Source: GCA-002712965 sp913048525 (lineage in GTDB: Bacteria > Chloroflexota > Dehalococcoidia > Lucifugimonadales > UBA826). Taken from it: 5,395 nucleotides of DNA. The notes beneath the pieces were generated by a model, which had not been told where the DNA came from, made no database searches, and saw only the letters and a list, made by a program, of their open reading frames with translations. The stretch is from positions 1-5,395 of the forward strand of contig CAJWWP010000078.1 of assembly GCA_913048525.1 (NCBI GenBank), given 5' to 3'. A program made the translations under genes and the position numbers. Positions 1 to 5,395 of this stretch are shown here, one piece after another; position 1 is the first letter of the stretch, and every line of letters begins with the position of its first letter.

Positions 1-2
1 CC

Positions 3-1193
3 CAACGTGCTGAGGAAGGATTGTTTGATTCCATTTTTTTAGCTGACCAACTTGCGTTTCAAGGTGGGGGAGCACAGATAGGCTTGGAGCCTCTGACAGC
101 TTTAGCAGCACTTGCCGTGTCCACAAAAAAAATTGGACTGATTGCAACTGCCTCAACAACTTATACCGAGCCCTTTAATTTGGTTAGGCAATTTGCTTCC
201 CTAGATCATATTAGTAACGGCCGCGTAGGCTGGAATATTGTGACGTCATGGTCTGCTCCTGCTGCAAGAAACTATGGCTATGAAACTCAGATCAGTCACA
301 CCGACCGCTATGCGAAGGCAGATGAATTTATGGACGTTGCGCAATGTCTTTGGGACAGTTGGTCAGATGATGCTGTTGTTGATGACAAAACAAGCGGGAA
401 ATACATATACGGCAATCGTATTCGTCCCATAGACCACAAAGGTGATCACTACAGTGTGGAGGGTCCATTAAATATTCCTCGTGGTCCCCAGGGATGGCCT
501 GTACTTGTTCAGGCAGGTTCATCAGACACTGGACGTCAATTTGCTTCCCAATACGCTGAAGCTGTGTTTACGGCACATATGCAGAAATCAACAGCCAAAG
601 CATTTTATAGTGATCTTAAATCACTAGTGAAGTCTAAGGGACGAAGCCAAAATCATTGTTTAATACTGCCTGGCCTCAGTCCAGTCATTGCATCGACTGA
701 ATCGGAAGCGAAGAGTTTTAGTGAAGATCTAAATGATTTGGCAGATACTAATGAAGGATTGGCGAGGCTATCATCCAGATTTGGAGGCACAGATTTCTCA
801 CATCTGCCGCTCGATAAACCTCTCTCTCCCGAAGATTTTCCGGATCCGGCTACAGTGGAATCAGCCCGTAGTCGCACGGAAGTTATTGTGGGTGTAGTAC
901 GGAGTGAAAAGCCGACAATGAGACAGTTACTCTCAAAGATGGCTGGAGCACGTGGACATTATGTTTTTGCGGGAACTCCTGAACAGGCAGCTGACCTGAT
1001 AGAAGATTGGTTCTTAAATGGAGTAGCTGATGGGATCAATTTAATGCCGCCGGTTCTACCAAAAATGTTGGATGTCTTTATTGACGAAGTAGTTCCTTTG
1101 CTTCAAAAAAAAGGTATTTTTCGCACTAGCTATCATGGGGACACGTTGCGACAACATTACGGCCTGAAGAGACCCGATAATATTTTCGGATAA
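3..1193 (+). CDS. NtaA/SnaA/DszA-family FMNH2-dependent monooxygenase, 5'-truncated by the window
   Basis: This is a class C (two-component) flavin monooxygenase of the bacterial luciferase-like fold. Such enzymes use FMNH2 from a separate reductase to oxidise small substrates (nitrilotriacetate, EDTA, dibenzothiophene sulfone, pristinamycin are known examples). The frame is open from base 3 and reads QRAEEGLFDSIFLADQ, which is family-like sequence, so the TTG at 21 is internal and the true start lies upstream. About 396 residues are present; family members are usually 430-460, so roughly 35-60 are missing. Counting from the TTG codon, family hallmarks are the TASTTYTEPFNLVRQFASLD stretch (43-62), GRVGWNIVTS (67-76), AARNYG (81-86), DRYAKADEF (95-103), WPVLVQAGSSDTGRQFA (159-175) and the C-terminal LFRT-like GIFRTSYHGDTLRQHYGL (365-382). 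No flavin reductase is visible nearby. The family is clear; the substrate is unknown. Confidence 0.93.
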   Translation, partial: QRAEEGLFDSIFLADQLAFQGGGAQIGLEPLTALAALAVSTKKIGLIATASTTYTEPFNLVRQFASLDHISNGRVGWNIVTSWSAPAARNYGYETQISHTDRYAKADEFMDVAQCLWDSWSDDAVVDDKTSGKYIYGNRIRPIDHKGDHYSVEGPLNIPRGPQGWPVLVQAGSSDTGRQFASQYAEAVFTAHMQKSTAKAFYSDLKSLVKSKGRSQNHCLILPGLSPVIASTESEAKSFSEDLNDLADTNEGLARLSSRFGGTDFSHLPLDKPLSPEDFPDPATVESARSRTEVIVGVVRSEKPTMRQLLSKMAGARGHYVFAGTPEQAADLIEDWFLNGVADGINLMPPVLPKMLDVFIDEVVPLLQKKGIFRTSYHGDTLRQHYGLKRPDNIFG

Positions 1194-1327
1194 TTTTTCA
1201 TAGCAAAGGCGAGAATAAATAAAAGATCTGTGTAGATGAGCTATTCCCTGATTCATTGCCAGTGCCCTTCCCTACTTTTCTTACAACTCTCCTAAAGAAC
1301 TATTTGGGGTGCGATTTTACGAACTGG

Positions 1328-2893
1328 TCAGGCTTTTGCGACAGACGTCTCATTTTTTATAAATTGGGCCATTCGTTCACCAATCATAATAATAGTAGCG
1401 TTTGTATTTGCTCTTACGGTATTTGGCATAATGGATGCATCCGCAATGCTTAGGCCATTTACTCCATGAACATTTAGATACTCATCCACCACTGCCATTG
1501 GATCAGATATAGGTCCCATTTTGCAGGTTCCCGTCAAGTGTTGTCCCGTCGTAACTTCTTTAAGTAACCATTTGTCGAGGCTCTCGTCGGATTGAAGAGC
1601 CGAATCAGGCGGATCTATCCTTTCCTCAATTATCGAATCAAATTCAGGATGCTCCAATAATTTCGTAGCCATCCTAACGGATTCTCGTAACCGTCTACGG
1701 TCTTCAGCACTTTCTAGTAGATGAAAATCCAAGAAAGGTTGTTCATTAGGGTCTGTTGAGGTTAGCGTTATCTCTCCCTTGCTCTCGGCAACAAATACTG
1801 AAGAAATGATCCTTATACCCAATCCCTGCATCTTGTCTCCACCCCGATTGACTCTCTGGTTAATGAATGACTGCATCCACATCATCATGTCGTTCTGGCT
1901 GTTTGAGTCTGAAGACGTGTATCGCAAGCCAACTTGGAATCTGGGAGCCAGGGCGTCTAAATTAACCCCGTCTTTGACACTGGCAGTGATGAAAATCAAA
2001 GGATGGTCACTGAAATTTTGCCCAACTCCTTGGAGGTTGGTGTGGACTTTTATACCAAGCTTATTGAGATGTTTTGCAGGTCCGAGGCCTGATAAAAGTA
2101 ATAGCTGGGTATTTGCTATCGTTCCGCCACTCAGAACAATGCGATCAGATTCAGCGGTAAACTGCTCACCCCCGCTTTCCACCTCTACTCCTACGATGGA
2201 CTTATCGTCAAACAACAATTTACGGACGATACATTCGGCTTTTATTGTGAGATTGATGCGGTGTCTAATTTGTGACAGATACCCTAAGGCACTGCTAAAT
2301 CTGATGCCGTCGGGATTGTTAAAGGGGATAGGTCCGACCCCATGAGAGTCTGGGTTATTAAAATCTGAGGTTTCAGGAAATCCGGCACCTAGGCATGCCT
2401 TGTAAAATGCTTCTTGCGAGGGAAGCCAATTTTCTCTCTTAAACCTGTGGCAAACGATGGGGCCGTCATTGCCATGAAAGTCGTCACTAAAATCCATGTC
2501 CGTCTCAAGTTGTCGGAAAAAGGGTAGAACTTGTTCAAAAGACCACAGTTCATTTCCCTGAGCTGCCCAATCGTCAAAATCGTGAGGTAGGCCTCTGAGA
2601 AACACCTGGCCGTTTATAGCACTGGTACCGCCCATTACTTTTCCTCTGGGTACCAGCAGAGGTTCGGCCACATCGTTTGCTTTGCCAGTAAACTTCCAAT
2701 TGTGTTTGTCACCAACTGTAACGTCAGCTCCAGATGCATAGCCTAGCTTAATTTCATCAGGGAGAGACTCGAAGTCCGGATAGTCAGGCCCAGCTTCCAG
2801 CAAAAGTACTGAAAGGTTTGGGTCTTCTGACAGTCTTGCGGCCACAGCTGAACCGGCCGATCCTGCTCCAACTACTATGACGTCATATTTCAT
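1328..2893 (-). CDS. GMC-family FAD-dependent oxidoreductase (choline dehydrogenase-like)
   Basis: A complete 521-residue GMC flavoenzyme, the usual length for bacterial alcohol/choline dehydrogenase relatives. Members oxidise primary or secondary alcohols to carbonyls with FAD. The N-terminus holds the Rossmann motif VGAGSAGSAVAARL (residues 8-21) and the ribose-binding Glu33 (LLLEAG). GMC signature 1 is at 84-109 (GKVMGGTSAIN onwards) and signature 2 at 256-271, ending LLLLSGLG. In signature 2 the usual S-P-Q is N-T-Q. The catalytic base is His452 (TGQHLTGTCKMG), and the partner position is Asn496 in RANTNATIIMIGE, as in choline oxidase. The position used for covalent FAD attachment in choline oxidase (His99) is Asn94 here, so FAD is probably bound non-covalently. 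There is no signal peptide, so the protein is probably cytoplasmic. An AGGA 12 bases before the ATG is a weak, distant ribosome site. It lies 158 bases downstream of the propeller gene on the same strand and is likely co-transcribed. The name BetA would overreach. Confidence 0.95.
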   Translation of the reverse strand: MKYDVIVVGAGSAGSAVAARLSEDPNLSVLLLEAGPDYPDFESLPDEIKLGYASGADVTVGDKHNWKFTGKANDVAEPLLVPRGKVMGGTSAINGQVFLRGLPHDFDDWAAQGNELWSFEQVLPFFRQLETDMDFSDDFHGNDGPIVCHRFKRENWLPSQEAFYKACLGAGFPETSDFNNPDSHGVGPIPFNNPDGIRFSSALGYLSQIRHRINLTIKAECIVRKLLFDDKSIVGVEVESGGEQFTAESDRIVLSGGTIANTQLLLLSGLGPAKHLNKLGIKVHTNLQGVGQNFSDHPLIFITASVKDGVNLDALAPRFQVGLRYTSSDSNSQNDMMMWMQSFINQRVNRGGDKMQGLGIRIISSVFVAESKGEITLTSTDPNEQPFLDFHLLESAEDRRRLRESVRMATKLLEHPEFDSIIEERIDPPDSALQSDESLDKWLLKEVTTGQHLTGTCKMGPISDPMAVVDEYLNVHGVNGLSIADASIMPNTVRANTNATIIMIGERMAQFIKNETSVAKA

Positions 2894-2966
2894 CAGTTTA
2901 ATTTTTCCTAAGGTCCATGAAGCAAATTTTTGGCGCTTCGAATCTGTTGGGCGATTCTAGGCTGGA

Positions 2967-2981
2967 TGAACTTTCAGTTCA
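2967..2981. repeat. Perfect 6-bp inverted repeat in the gap between the PAL-like and GMC genes
   Basis: TGAACT-TTC-AGTTCA forms a 6-bp stem with a 3-base loop, 70 bases after the PAL-like stop codon. In the minus-strand transcript no T-run follows it, so it does not look like an intrinsic terminator. It could be a processing or stabilising hairpin between two co-transcribed genes. A second, weaker pair (GAAGC 2919-2923 with GCTTC 2935-2939, 11-base loop) lies nearer the GMC start. Confidence 0.35.
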
Positions 2982-3051
2982 ACGCCAATACTTACATAGC
3001 AGTGATATATGGCTGGCTCTAGGCGTGCATCTTTATTTGGCGAGACACATC

Positions 3052-3936
3052 TTAGATTCTGGTAAATTTGTGGATTGCTTTTTCGGCGGCCACTTCGGCG
3101 ACATAAATGTCTCCTCTTGAATCTATCCACAAGCCGTGGGGCGCACCTTTGAAACATCCTGGTCTGTTTCCTCTTTCTCCCCATCTTCCAATGATCCTAC
3201 CATCCGGCGACATTACGCAAATGGAAGCTATCTCTTGATACCAACCTTCCGCTATATGAAAAAACCCAGACTCGTCGATAACCATGTCATTTGGAGACCT
3301 CAGTCCCTCGAATTCGCGTATATAGTTTCCATCTTGGTCAAATACTTGGCATCGTCGATTTTCTCTATCCAAAACGTAGACTTGGTCGTCTTCTCCTACT
3401 GTTACATCATGAGGTAAATTTAGGTATCCAGATCCTTTCCCAGTTTCGCCGAAAGACATTAACCATTCTCCGTCACCTGTGAATTTATGAATTCTGTCTT
3501 GTCCGTATCCATCTGAAACAAAAAGTGTTCCCGAATTCGATAGGGCGGCACGAGTAGGTCTATTGAACGGAGCACCGGGGCTCCCAGTTTTTCCCTGAGT
3601 GCCTATAGTAAATTTGAGTTGGCCGTCGGTGGTATAGGAGCGGACTGTGTGATCGCTGGAATCGGCAAGAAAAATCTTATCTTCTTTGCTGATCCAGATA
3701 CCGTGAGGTGTTGAGAACAAGTCTTGTCCCCATGAGTCCATTATATTTCCGTCTCGATCTAAAACTAATATGCTTCCACCGACATTTTCTGGGTGAGGTG
3801 TATTTCTCACCGCTAAATACACATGGTCGCTTGAGTCGGTCGCCACGTCTGACACGATCCCTAATTTGGAGCTAATTCCCCAATCCGGAACCACTTCATA
3901 TTGGAAATCACCAAAACCGAATCTAGTAGTTGTCAT
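3052..3936 (-). CDS. Six-bladed NHL-repeat protein, peptidyl-alpha-hydroxyglycine alpha-amidating lyase (PAL)-like
   Basis: A 294-residue protein built of six NHL-type blades, roughly at 24-68, 77-113, 126-163, 175-210, 215-252 and 266-293, each with a V/IYVAD-like strand and a D-x-D-G-x turn. It matches the catalytic core of animal PAL, remembered here from the rat enzyme: His78 (TPHGIW), His176 (LPHDVTV) and His267 (APHGLWI) correspond to zinc ligands His585, His690 and His786; Arg44 and Tyr144 (SDGYGQDRI) correspond to Arg533 and Tyr654; DREN at 190-193 matches the rat ADREN stretch. Rat Met784 is Ala265 here. PAL splits N-CH(OH)-CO groups into an amide and glyoxylate. There is no signal peptide, unlike the secreted animal enzyme, and no PHM hydroxylase domain, so the substrate is probably a small metabolite in the cytoplasm. 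A GGAGG 10 bases before the ATG supports the start. It is the first gene of a likely operon with the GMC gene. Fold is firm; activity is inferred. Confidence 0.9.
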   Translation of the reverse strand: MTTTRFGFGDFQYEVVPDWGISSKLGIVSDVATDSSDHVYLAVRNTPHPENVGGSILVLDRDGNIMDSWGQDLFSTPHGIWISKEDKIFLADSSDHTVRSYTTDGQLKFTIGTQGKTGSPGAPFNRPTRAALSNSGTLFVSDGYGQDRIHKFTGDGEWLMSFGETGKGSGYLNLPHDVTVGEDDQVYVLDRENRRCQVFDQDGNYIREFEGLRSPNDMVIDESGFFHIAEGWYQEIASICVMSPDGRIIGRWGERGNRPGCFKGAPHGLWIDSRGDIYVAEVAAEKAIHKFTRI

Positions 3937-3946
3937 AATGGATCTG

Positions 3947-3951
3947 CCTCC
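3947..3951 (-). promoter_or_regulatory. Shine-Dalgarno site of the PAL-like gene
   Basis: GGAGG on the minus strand, 10 bases before the ATG at 3936. It is a full-strength anti-SD match and supports the chosen start. Confidence 0.75.
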
Positions 3952-3973
3952 GTCATATTGTGGGAGATATTTA

Positions 3974-4002
3974 TTTATCAGATTTTAAGGCCCAGTCTTC
4001 AA
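3974..4002 (-). promoter_or_regulatory. Candidate sigma70-type promoter of the PAL-like/GMC unit
   Basis: Read on the minus strand, TTGAAG (3997-4002) and GATAAA (3974-3979) are separated by 17 bases and each matches four of six consensus positions. A transcript starting near 3967 would have a leader of about 30 bases containing the GGAGG ribosome site. The match is moderate in an AT-rich region where chance matches are common. The inverted repeat at 4008-4019 lies just upstream of the -35 and would suit an activator. Confidence 0.35.
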
Positions 4003-4106
4003 ATTTTCCAATTCATTGGTTGGTTGTTACAAATAATAAATACTCAATATTTACTTAGCCAACTAAAGTTCCTGGGAAGTAGGCTAGAAATTAATTAAAG
4101 TAATTG

Positions 4107-4137
4107 CCGGTGGAGTATGTGACTGATACCCTCCCGG
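4107..4137 (+). other. Possible bulged hairpin in the leader of the hydroxy-acid oxidase gene
   Basis: GGAG-TAT (4112-4118) can pair with ATA (4126-4128) and CTCC (4131-4134), leaving a 7-base loop and a CC bulge. Outer pairing of CCGG (4107-4110) with CGG (4135-4137) is possible with one or two bulges. It lies about 60 bases before the GTG start. It may be an operator half-site pair or an RNA leader element, or chance. Confidence 0.25.
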
Positions 4138-4187
4138 TCGTGATGAAATTTATGTGACGGATGGTAACGAAGTTTAATAACCAATAC

Positions 4188-4192
4188 GGGAG
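4188..4192 (+). promoter_or_regulatory. Shine-Dalgarno site that fixes the GTG start of the hydroxy-acid oxidase
   Basis: GGGAG lies 6 bases before GTG at 4199. No in-frame ATG is nearby, and the ATG at 4194 is out of frame and reads only ATG-CTG-TGA. The first helix of the family (NLYEYERLAKDL) starts at residue 8, which agrees with this start. Confidence 0.75.
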
Positions 4193-4198
4193 CATGCT

Positions 4199-5311
4199 GT
4201 GACAGAGGAACTACCCATCAATTTATATGAGTACGAAAGATTGGCTAAAGATCTAATATCCCAACCTGAATGGGATTTTGTTGAAGGTGGTGCTACAGAC
4301 GAAATAACCATTAATAGAACCCGTGAGGCTTTTGACTCTATTATGCTTCGGCCTAGGATGTTGGTAGATGTCGATCAAAGAGATCTGACAACCACGGTTT
4401 TAGGGGAGAAAATAGATTTTCCGGTGATGTTGTGTCCCGCAGGTCATCACGATAGGGCCCACTCTGAAGGAGAAATAGCAACTGTTAGAGCCGCCAACGA
4501 AATGAATGTAGGTATGATCCTCAGTTCTGGATCAAGTGTGGTAATGGAAGATGTCGCCAGTGCCTCAGCACGCCCAATTTGGTTTCAACAATATTTTTAC
4601 CGAGATCGGGCTATGACTGAGCTCATGGCCCATAGGGCAGAAGATTCGGGTTATTCTGCTTTATGTGTCACGTTGGATTCTTCCGTTCAGTCGAAGCGGG
4701 AAAGAAACATCCGAAATAACTATCCCGGTCGAGCAACTCCAAATTACGACGGTATGGGGAGCGAGGAGGACTTCTCCGTACGCAGTACCTACCGACCGTC
4801 CAGTGACGATGCTCCCGCCAATGTGACCGGTCTGGTCAGTCCTAAAGTTACCTGGGAAGAATTTGATTGGCTAGGCTCTAAAACAGATCTTCCTCTCATA
4901 GCGAAAGGTGTGATGACTGCTGAAGACGCGAAGCTTGCAGTGGATCATGGAGTCAAAGCCATCATTGTTTCAAACCACGGTGGGCGAAACTTAGACTCGA
5001 CATTTGCTACTATAGAAGTTCTTCCAGAAGTTGCCGAAATAGTGGATGGCAAAGCAGAGATTTACCTTGATGGTGGTATTCGTCGTGGAGCGGATATACT
5101 CAAGGCCATCGCATTGGGTGCGGACGCAGTGTTGATCGGACGTCCAATATTCTGGGGGTTGGCTGCAGGAGGCACAGACGGTTTGAAACATTTATTAGGC
5201 ATATTGAGAGACGAGTTTGATTCAACTATGGGATTGTGTGGCAAACCCGATATAAAAAGTATCGATCGGACTGTGCTTGGTAGAAAGTCTCCTCTGTTAG
5301 ACCTAATTTAG
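4199..5311 (+). CDS. FMN-dependent alpha-hydroxy-acid oxidase/dehydrogenase
   Basis: A 370-residue member of the glycolate oxidase/lactate oxidase/mandelate dehydrogenase family, which oxidises 2-hydroxy acids to 2-oxo acids using FMN in a TIM barrel. Compared with spinach glycolate oxidase, the catalytic set is present: Tyr132 (Tyr129), Asp160 (Asp157), Arg167 (Arg164), Lys236 (Lys230), His260 (His254) and Arg263 (Arg257) in SNHGGRNLD. The FMN-phosphate motifs LDGGIRRGADILKA (290-303) and LIGRP (312-316) are intact. Unusual points are Phe27 where the substrate-binding Tyr24 is expected, Gly111 for Trp108, and Asn264 for the Gln of the active-site signature. There is no long membrane-binding insert in loop 4 as in mandelate dehydrogenase, so it should be soluble. 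The GTG start is chosen because GGGAG lies 6 bases upstream; the ATG at 4194 is followed by a stop after one codon. It probably leads an operon with the SDR gene. Glycolate, lactate or a bulkier acid cannot be told apart by eye. Confidence 0.95.
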   Translation: MTEELPINLYEYERLAKDLISQPEWDFVEGGATDEITINRTREAFDSIMLRPRMLVDVDQRDLTTTVLGEKIDFPVMLCPAGHHDRAHSEGEIATVRAANEMNVGMILSSGSSVVMEDVASASARPIWFQQYFYRDRAMTELMAHRAEDSGYSALCVTLDSSVQSKRERNIRNNYPGRATPNYDGMGSEEDFSVRSTYRPSSDDAPANVTGLVSPKVTWEEFDWLGSKTDLPLIAKGVMTAEDAKLAVDHGVKAIIVSNHGGRNLDSTFATIEVLPEVAEIVDGKAEIYLDGGIRRGADILKAIALGADAVLIGRPIFWGLAAGGTDGLKHLLGILRDEFDSTMGLCGKPDIKSIDRTVLGRKSPLLDLI

Positions 5312-5341
5312 ATATTTTCAACGTCAACATATAGTAAAACC

Positions 5342-5348
5342 AAGGTGG
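5342..5348 (+). promoter_or_regulatory. Shine-Dalgarno site of the SDR gene
   Basis: AAGGTGG ends 3 bases before the ATG at 5352; its AAGG core is 6 bases away. It lies in the 40-base gap after the hydroxy-acid oxidase stop, supporting translation from a shared transcript. Confidence 0.65.
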
Positions 5349-5351
5349 CAT

Positions 5352-5395
5352 ATGCCGAAACTCGAAGGTAAAGTGGCGATAATAACGGGTGGTGC
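5352..5395 (+). CDS. Short-chain dehydrogenase/reductase (SDR), 3'-truncated by the window
   Basis: Only the first 14 codons plus two bases are present, reading MPKLEGKVAIITGG followed by an alanine codon start. This is the typical first beta strand and the beginning of the TGGxxGIG NAD(P)-binding loop of classical SDRs, which interconvert alcohols and ketones. An AAGGTGG sits just before the ATG. It follows the hydroxy-acid oxidase by 40 bases with no terminator between, so the two are likely co-transcribed, and an NAD(P)-linked alcohol or hydroxy-acid step alongside the FMN enzyme is plausible. With so little sequence the subfamily and the substrate cannot be given. Confidence 0.85.
   Translation, partial: MPKLEGKVAIITGG

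Larger units (their letters stand above)
3937..4198. promoter_or_regulatory. AT-rich divergent intergenic region between the PAL-like and hydroxy-acid oxidase genes
   Basis: These 262 bases separate two genes read away from each other, so both promoters should lie here. The stretch from about 3950 to 4105 is visibly AT-rich compared with the genes. It contains a small inverted repeat CCAAT-TC-ATTGG at 4008-4019, an odd palindrome TTGT-T-ACAA at 4024-4032 and TTAATTAA at 4091-4098. I see no convincing small gene. A clear sigma70 promoter for the plus-strand gene was not found; TTGCCG (4104-4109) with TACCCT (4127-4132) at 17 bases is only a weak candidate. Shared control of the two units by one regulator is inference. 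Confidence 0.6.

Noticed and set aside
21..29. TTG at 21 as the real start of the monooxygenase gene
   Set aside because: The frame is open to the window edge and the codons before it encode QRAEEG, which continues the family pattern; the protein would also lack its first beta strand.
1194..1327. A bidirectional terminator between the convergent monooxygenase and GMC genes
   Set aside because: I looked for a GC-rich stem followed by a T-run on either strand and found none; AGATCT and similar short palindromes are too small.
1779..2345. A 188-codon open frame on the plus strand inside the GMC gene
   Set aside because: It is antisense to a gene with clear GMC motifs throughout; its translation shows no recognisable domain and looks like a shadow frame.
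1328..2893. Naming the GMC gene betA
   Set aside because: Family resemblance is general, no other choline-betaine gene is present, and many GMC enzymes of unknown substrate look alike at this level.
2957..3184. A 75-codon minus-strand frame with a basic, Arg-rich N-terminus overlapping the end of the PAL-like gene
   Set aside because: It lies mostly out of frame over the last NHL blade, and the Arg richness comes from reading the blade's codons in another frame. I see no reason to call it a gene.
3901..4098. A 65-codon plus-strand frame across the start of the PAL-like gene and the intergenic region
   Set aside because: It overlaps the 5' end of a well-supported gene antisense, has no ribosome site that I can see, and reads through AT-rich intergenic sequence.
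5312..5351. A terminator or promoter between the hydroxy-acid oxidase and SDR genes
   Set aside because: The 40 bases have no stem-loop and only the SDR ribosome site; co-transcription is simpler.

Overview
This window is an ordinary-looking stretch of bacterial chromosome filled with oxidative small-molecule metabolism genes. It holds three complete genes and two genes cut by the window edges, plus short intergenic gaps. The code is standard bacterial: TAA, TGA and TAG all serve as stops, one gene starts with GTG, and Shine-Dalgarno sites precede most starts. Base composition is moderate in the genes and clearly AT-rich in the main intergenic region. No RNA gene, transposon, CRISPR array or phage gene is visible. 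The mix (NtaA/DszA-type flavin monooxygenase, GMC oxidoreductase, NHL-propeller lyase, FMN hydroxy-acid oxidase, SDR) resembles catabolic gene neighbourhoods of marine or soil heterotrophs. SAR202-type Chloroflexota and some Alphaproteobacteria are candidates, but this is inference and the sequence alone does not fix the taxon.

Layout. At the left (3-1193, + strand) is the body of an FMNH2-dependent monooxygenase whose N-terminus lies outside the window. It runs convergently into a two-gene minus-strand unit read from right to left: first a six-bladed NHL propeller protein resembling peptidyl-alpha-hydroxyglycine alpha-amidating lyase (3936-3052), then a full-length FAD-dependent GMC oxidoreductase (2893-1328). 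A 262-base AT-rich divergent region (3937-4198) separates this unit from a plus-strand unit: an FMN-dependent alpha-hydroxy-acid oxidase/dehydrogenase (4199-5311), followed 40 bases later by the start of a short-chain dehydrogenase/reductase (from 5352, cut by the window end).

How they may work together. Each enzyme acts on alcohols, hydroxy acids or alpha-hydroxylated N- or C-alkyl groups. The most notable one is the propeller protein. It keeps the three zinc-binding histidines and the catalytic Arg and Tyr known from rat PAL, so it is probably an active lyase and not just a scaffold. PAL-type chemistry splits an N-CH(OH)-CO group and releases glyoxylate. NtaA-type monooxygenases hydroxylate N-carboxymethyl groups with the same final product, and the divergent hydroxy-acid oxidase belongs to the glycolate/lactate/mandelate oxidase family. 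A shared pathway that hydroxylates, cleaves and oxidises an imported N-alkyl or hydroxy-acid compound is therefore a reasonable hypothesis, but no substrate can be read from the sequence.
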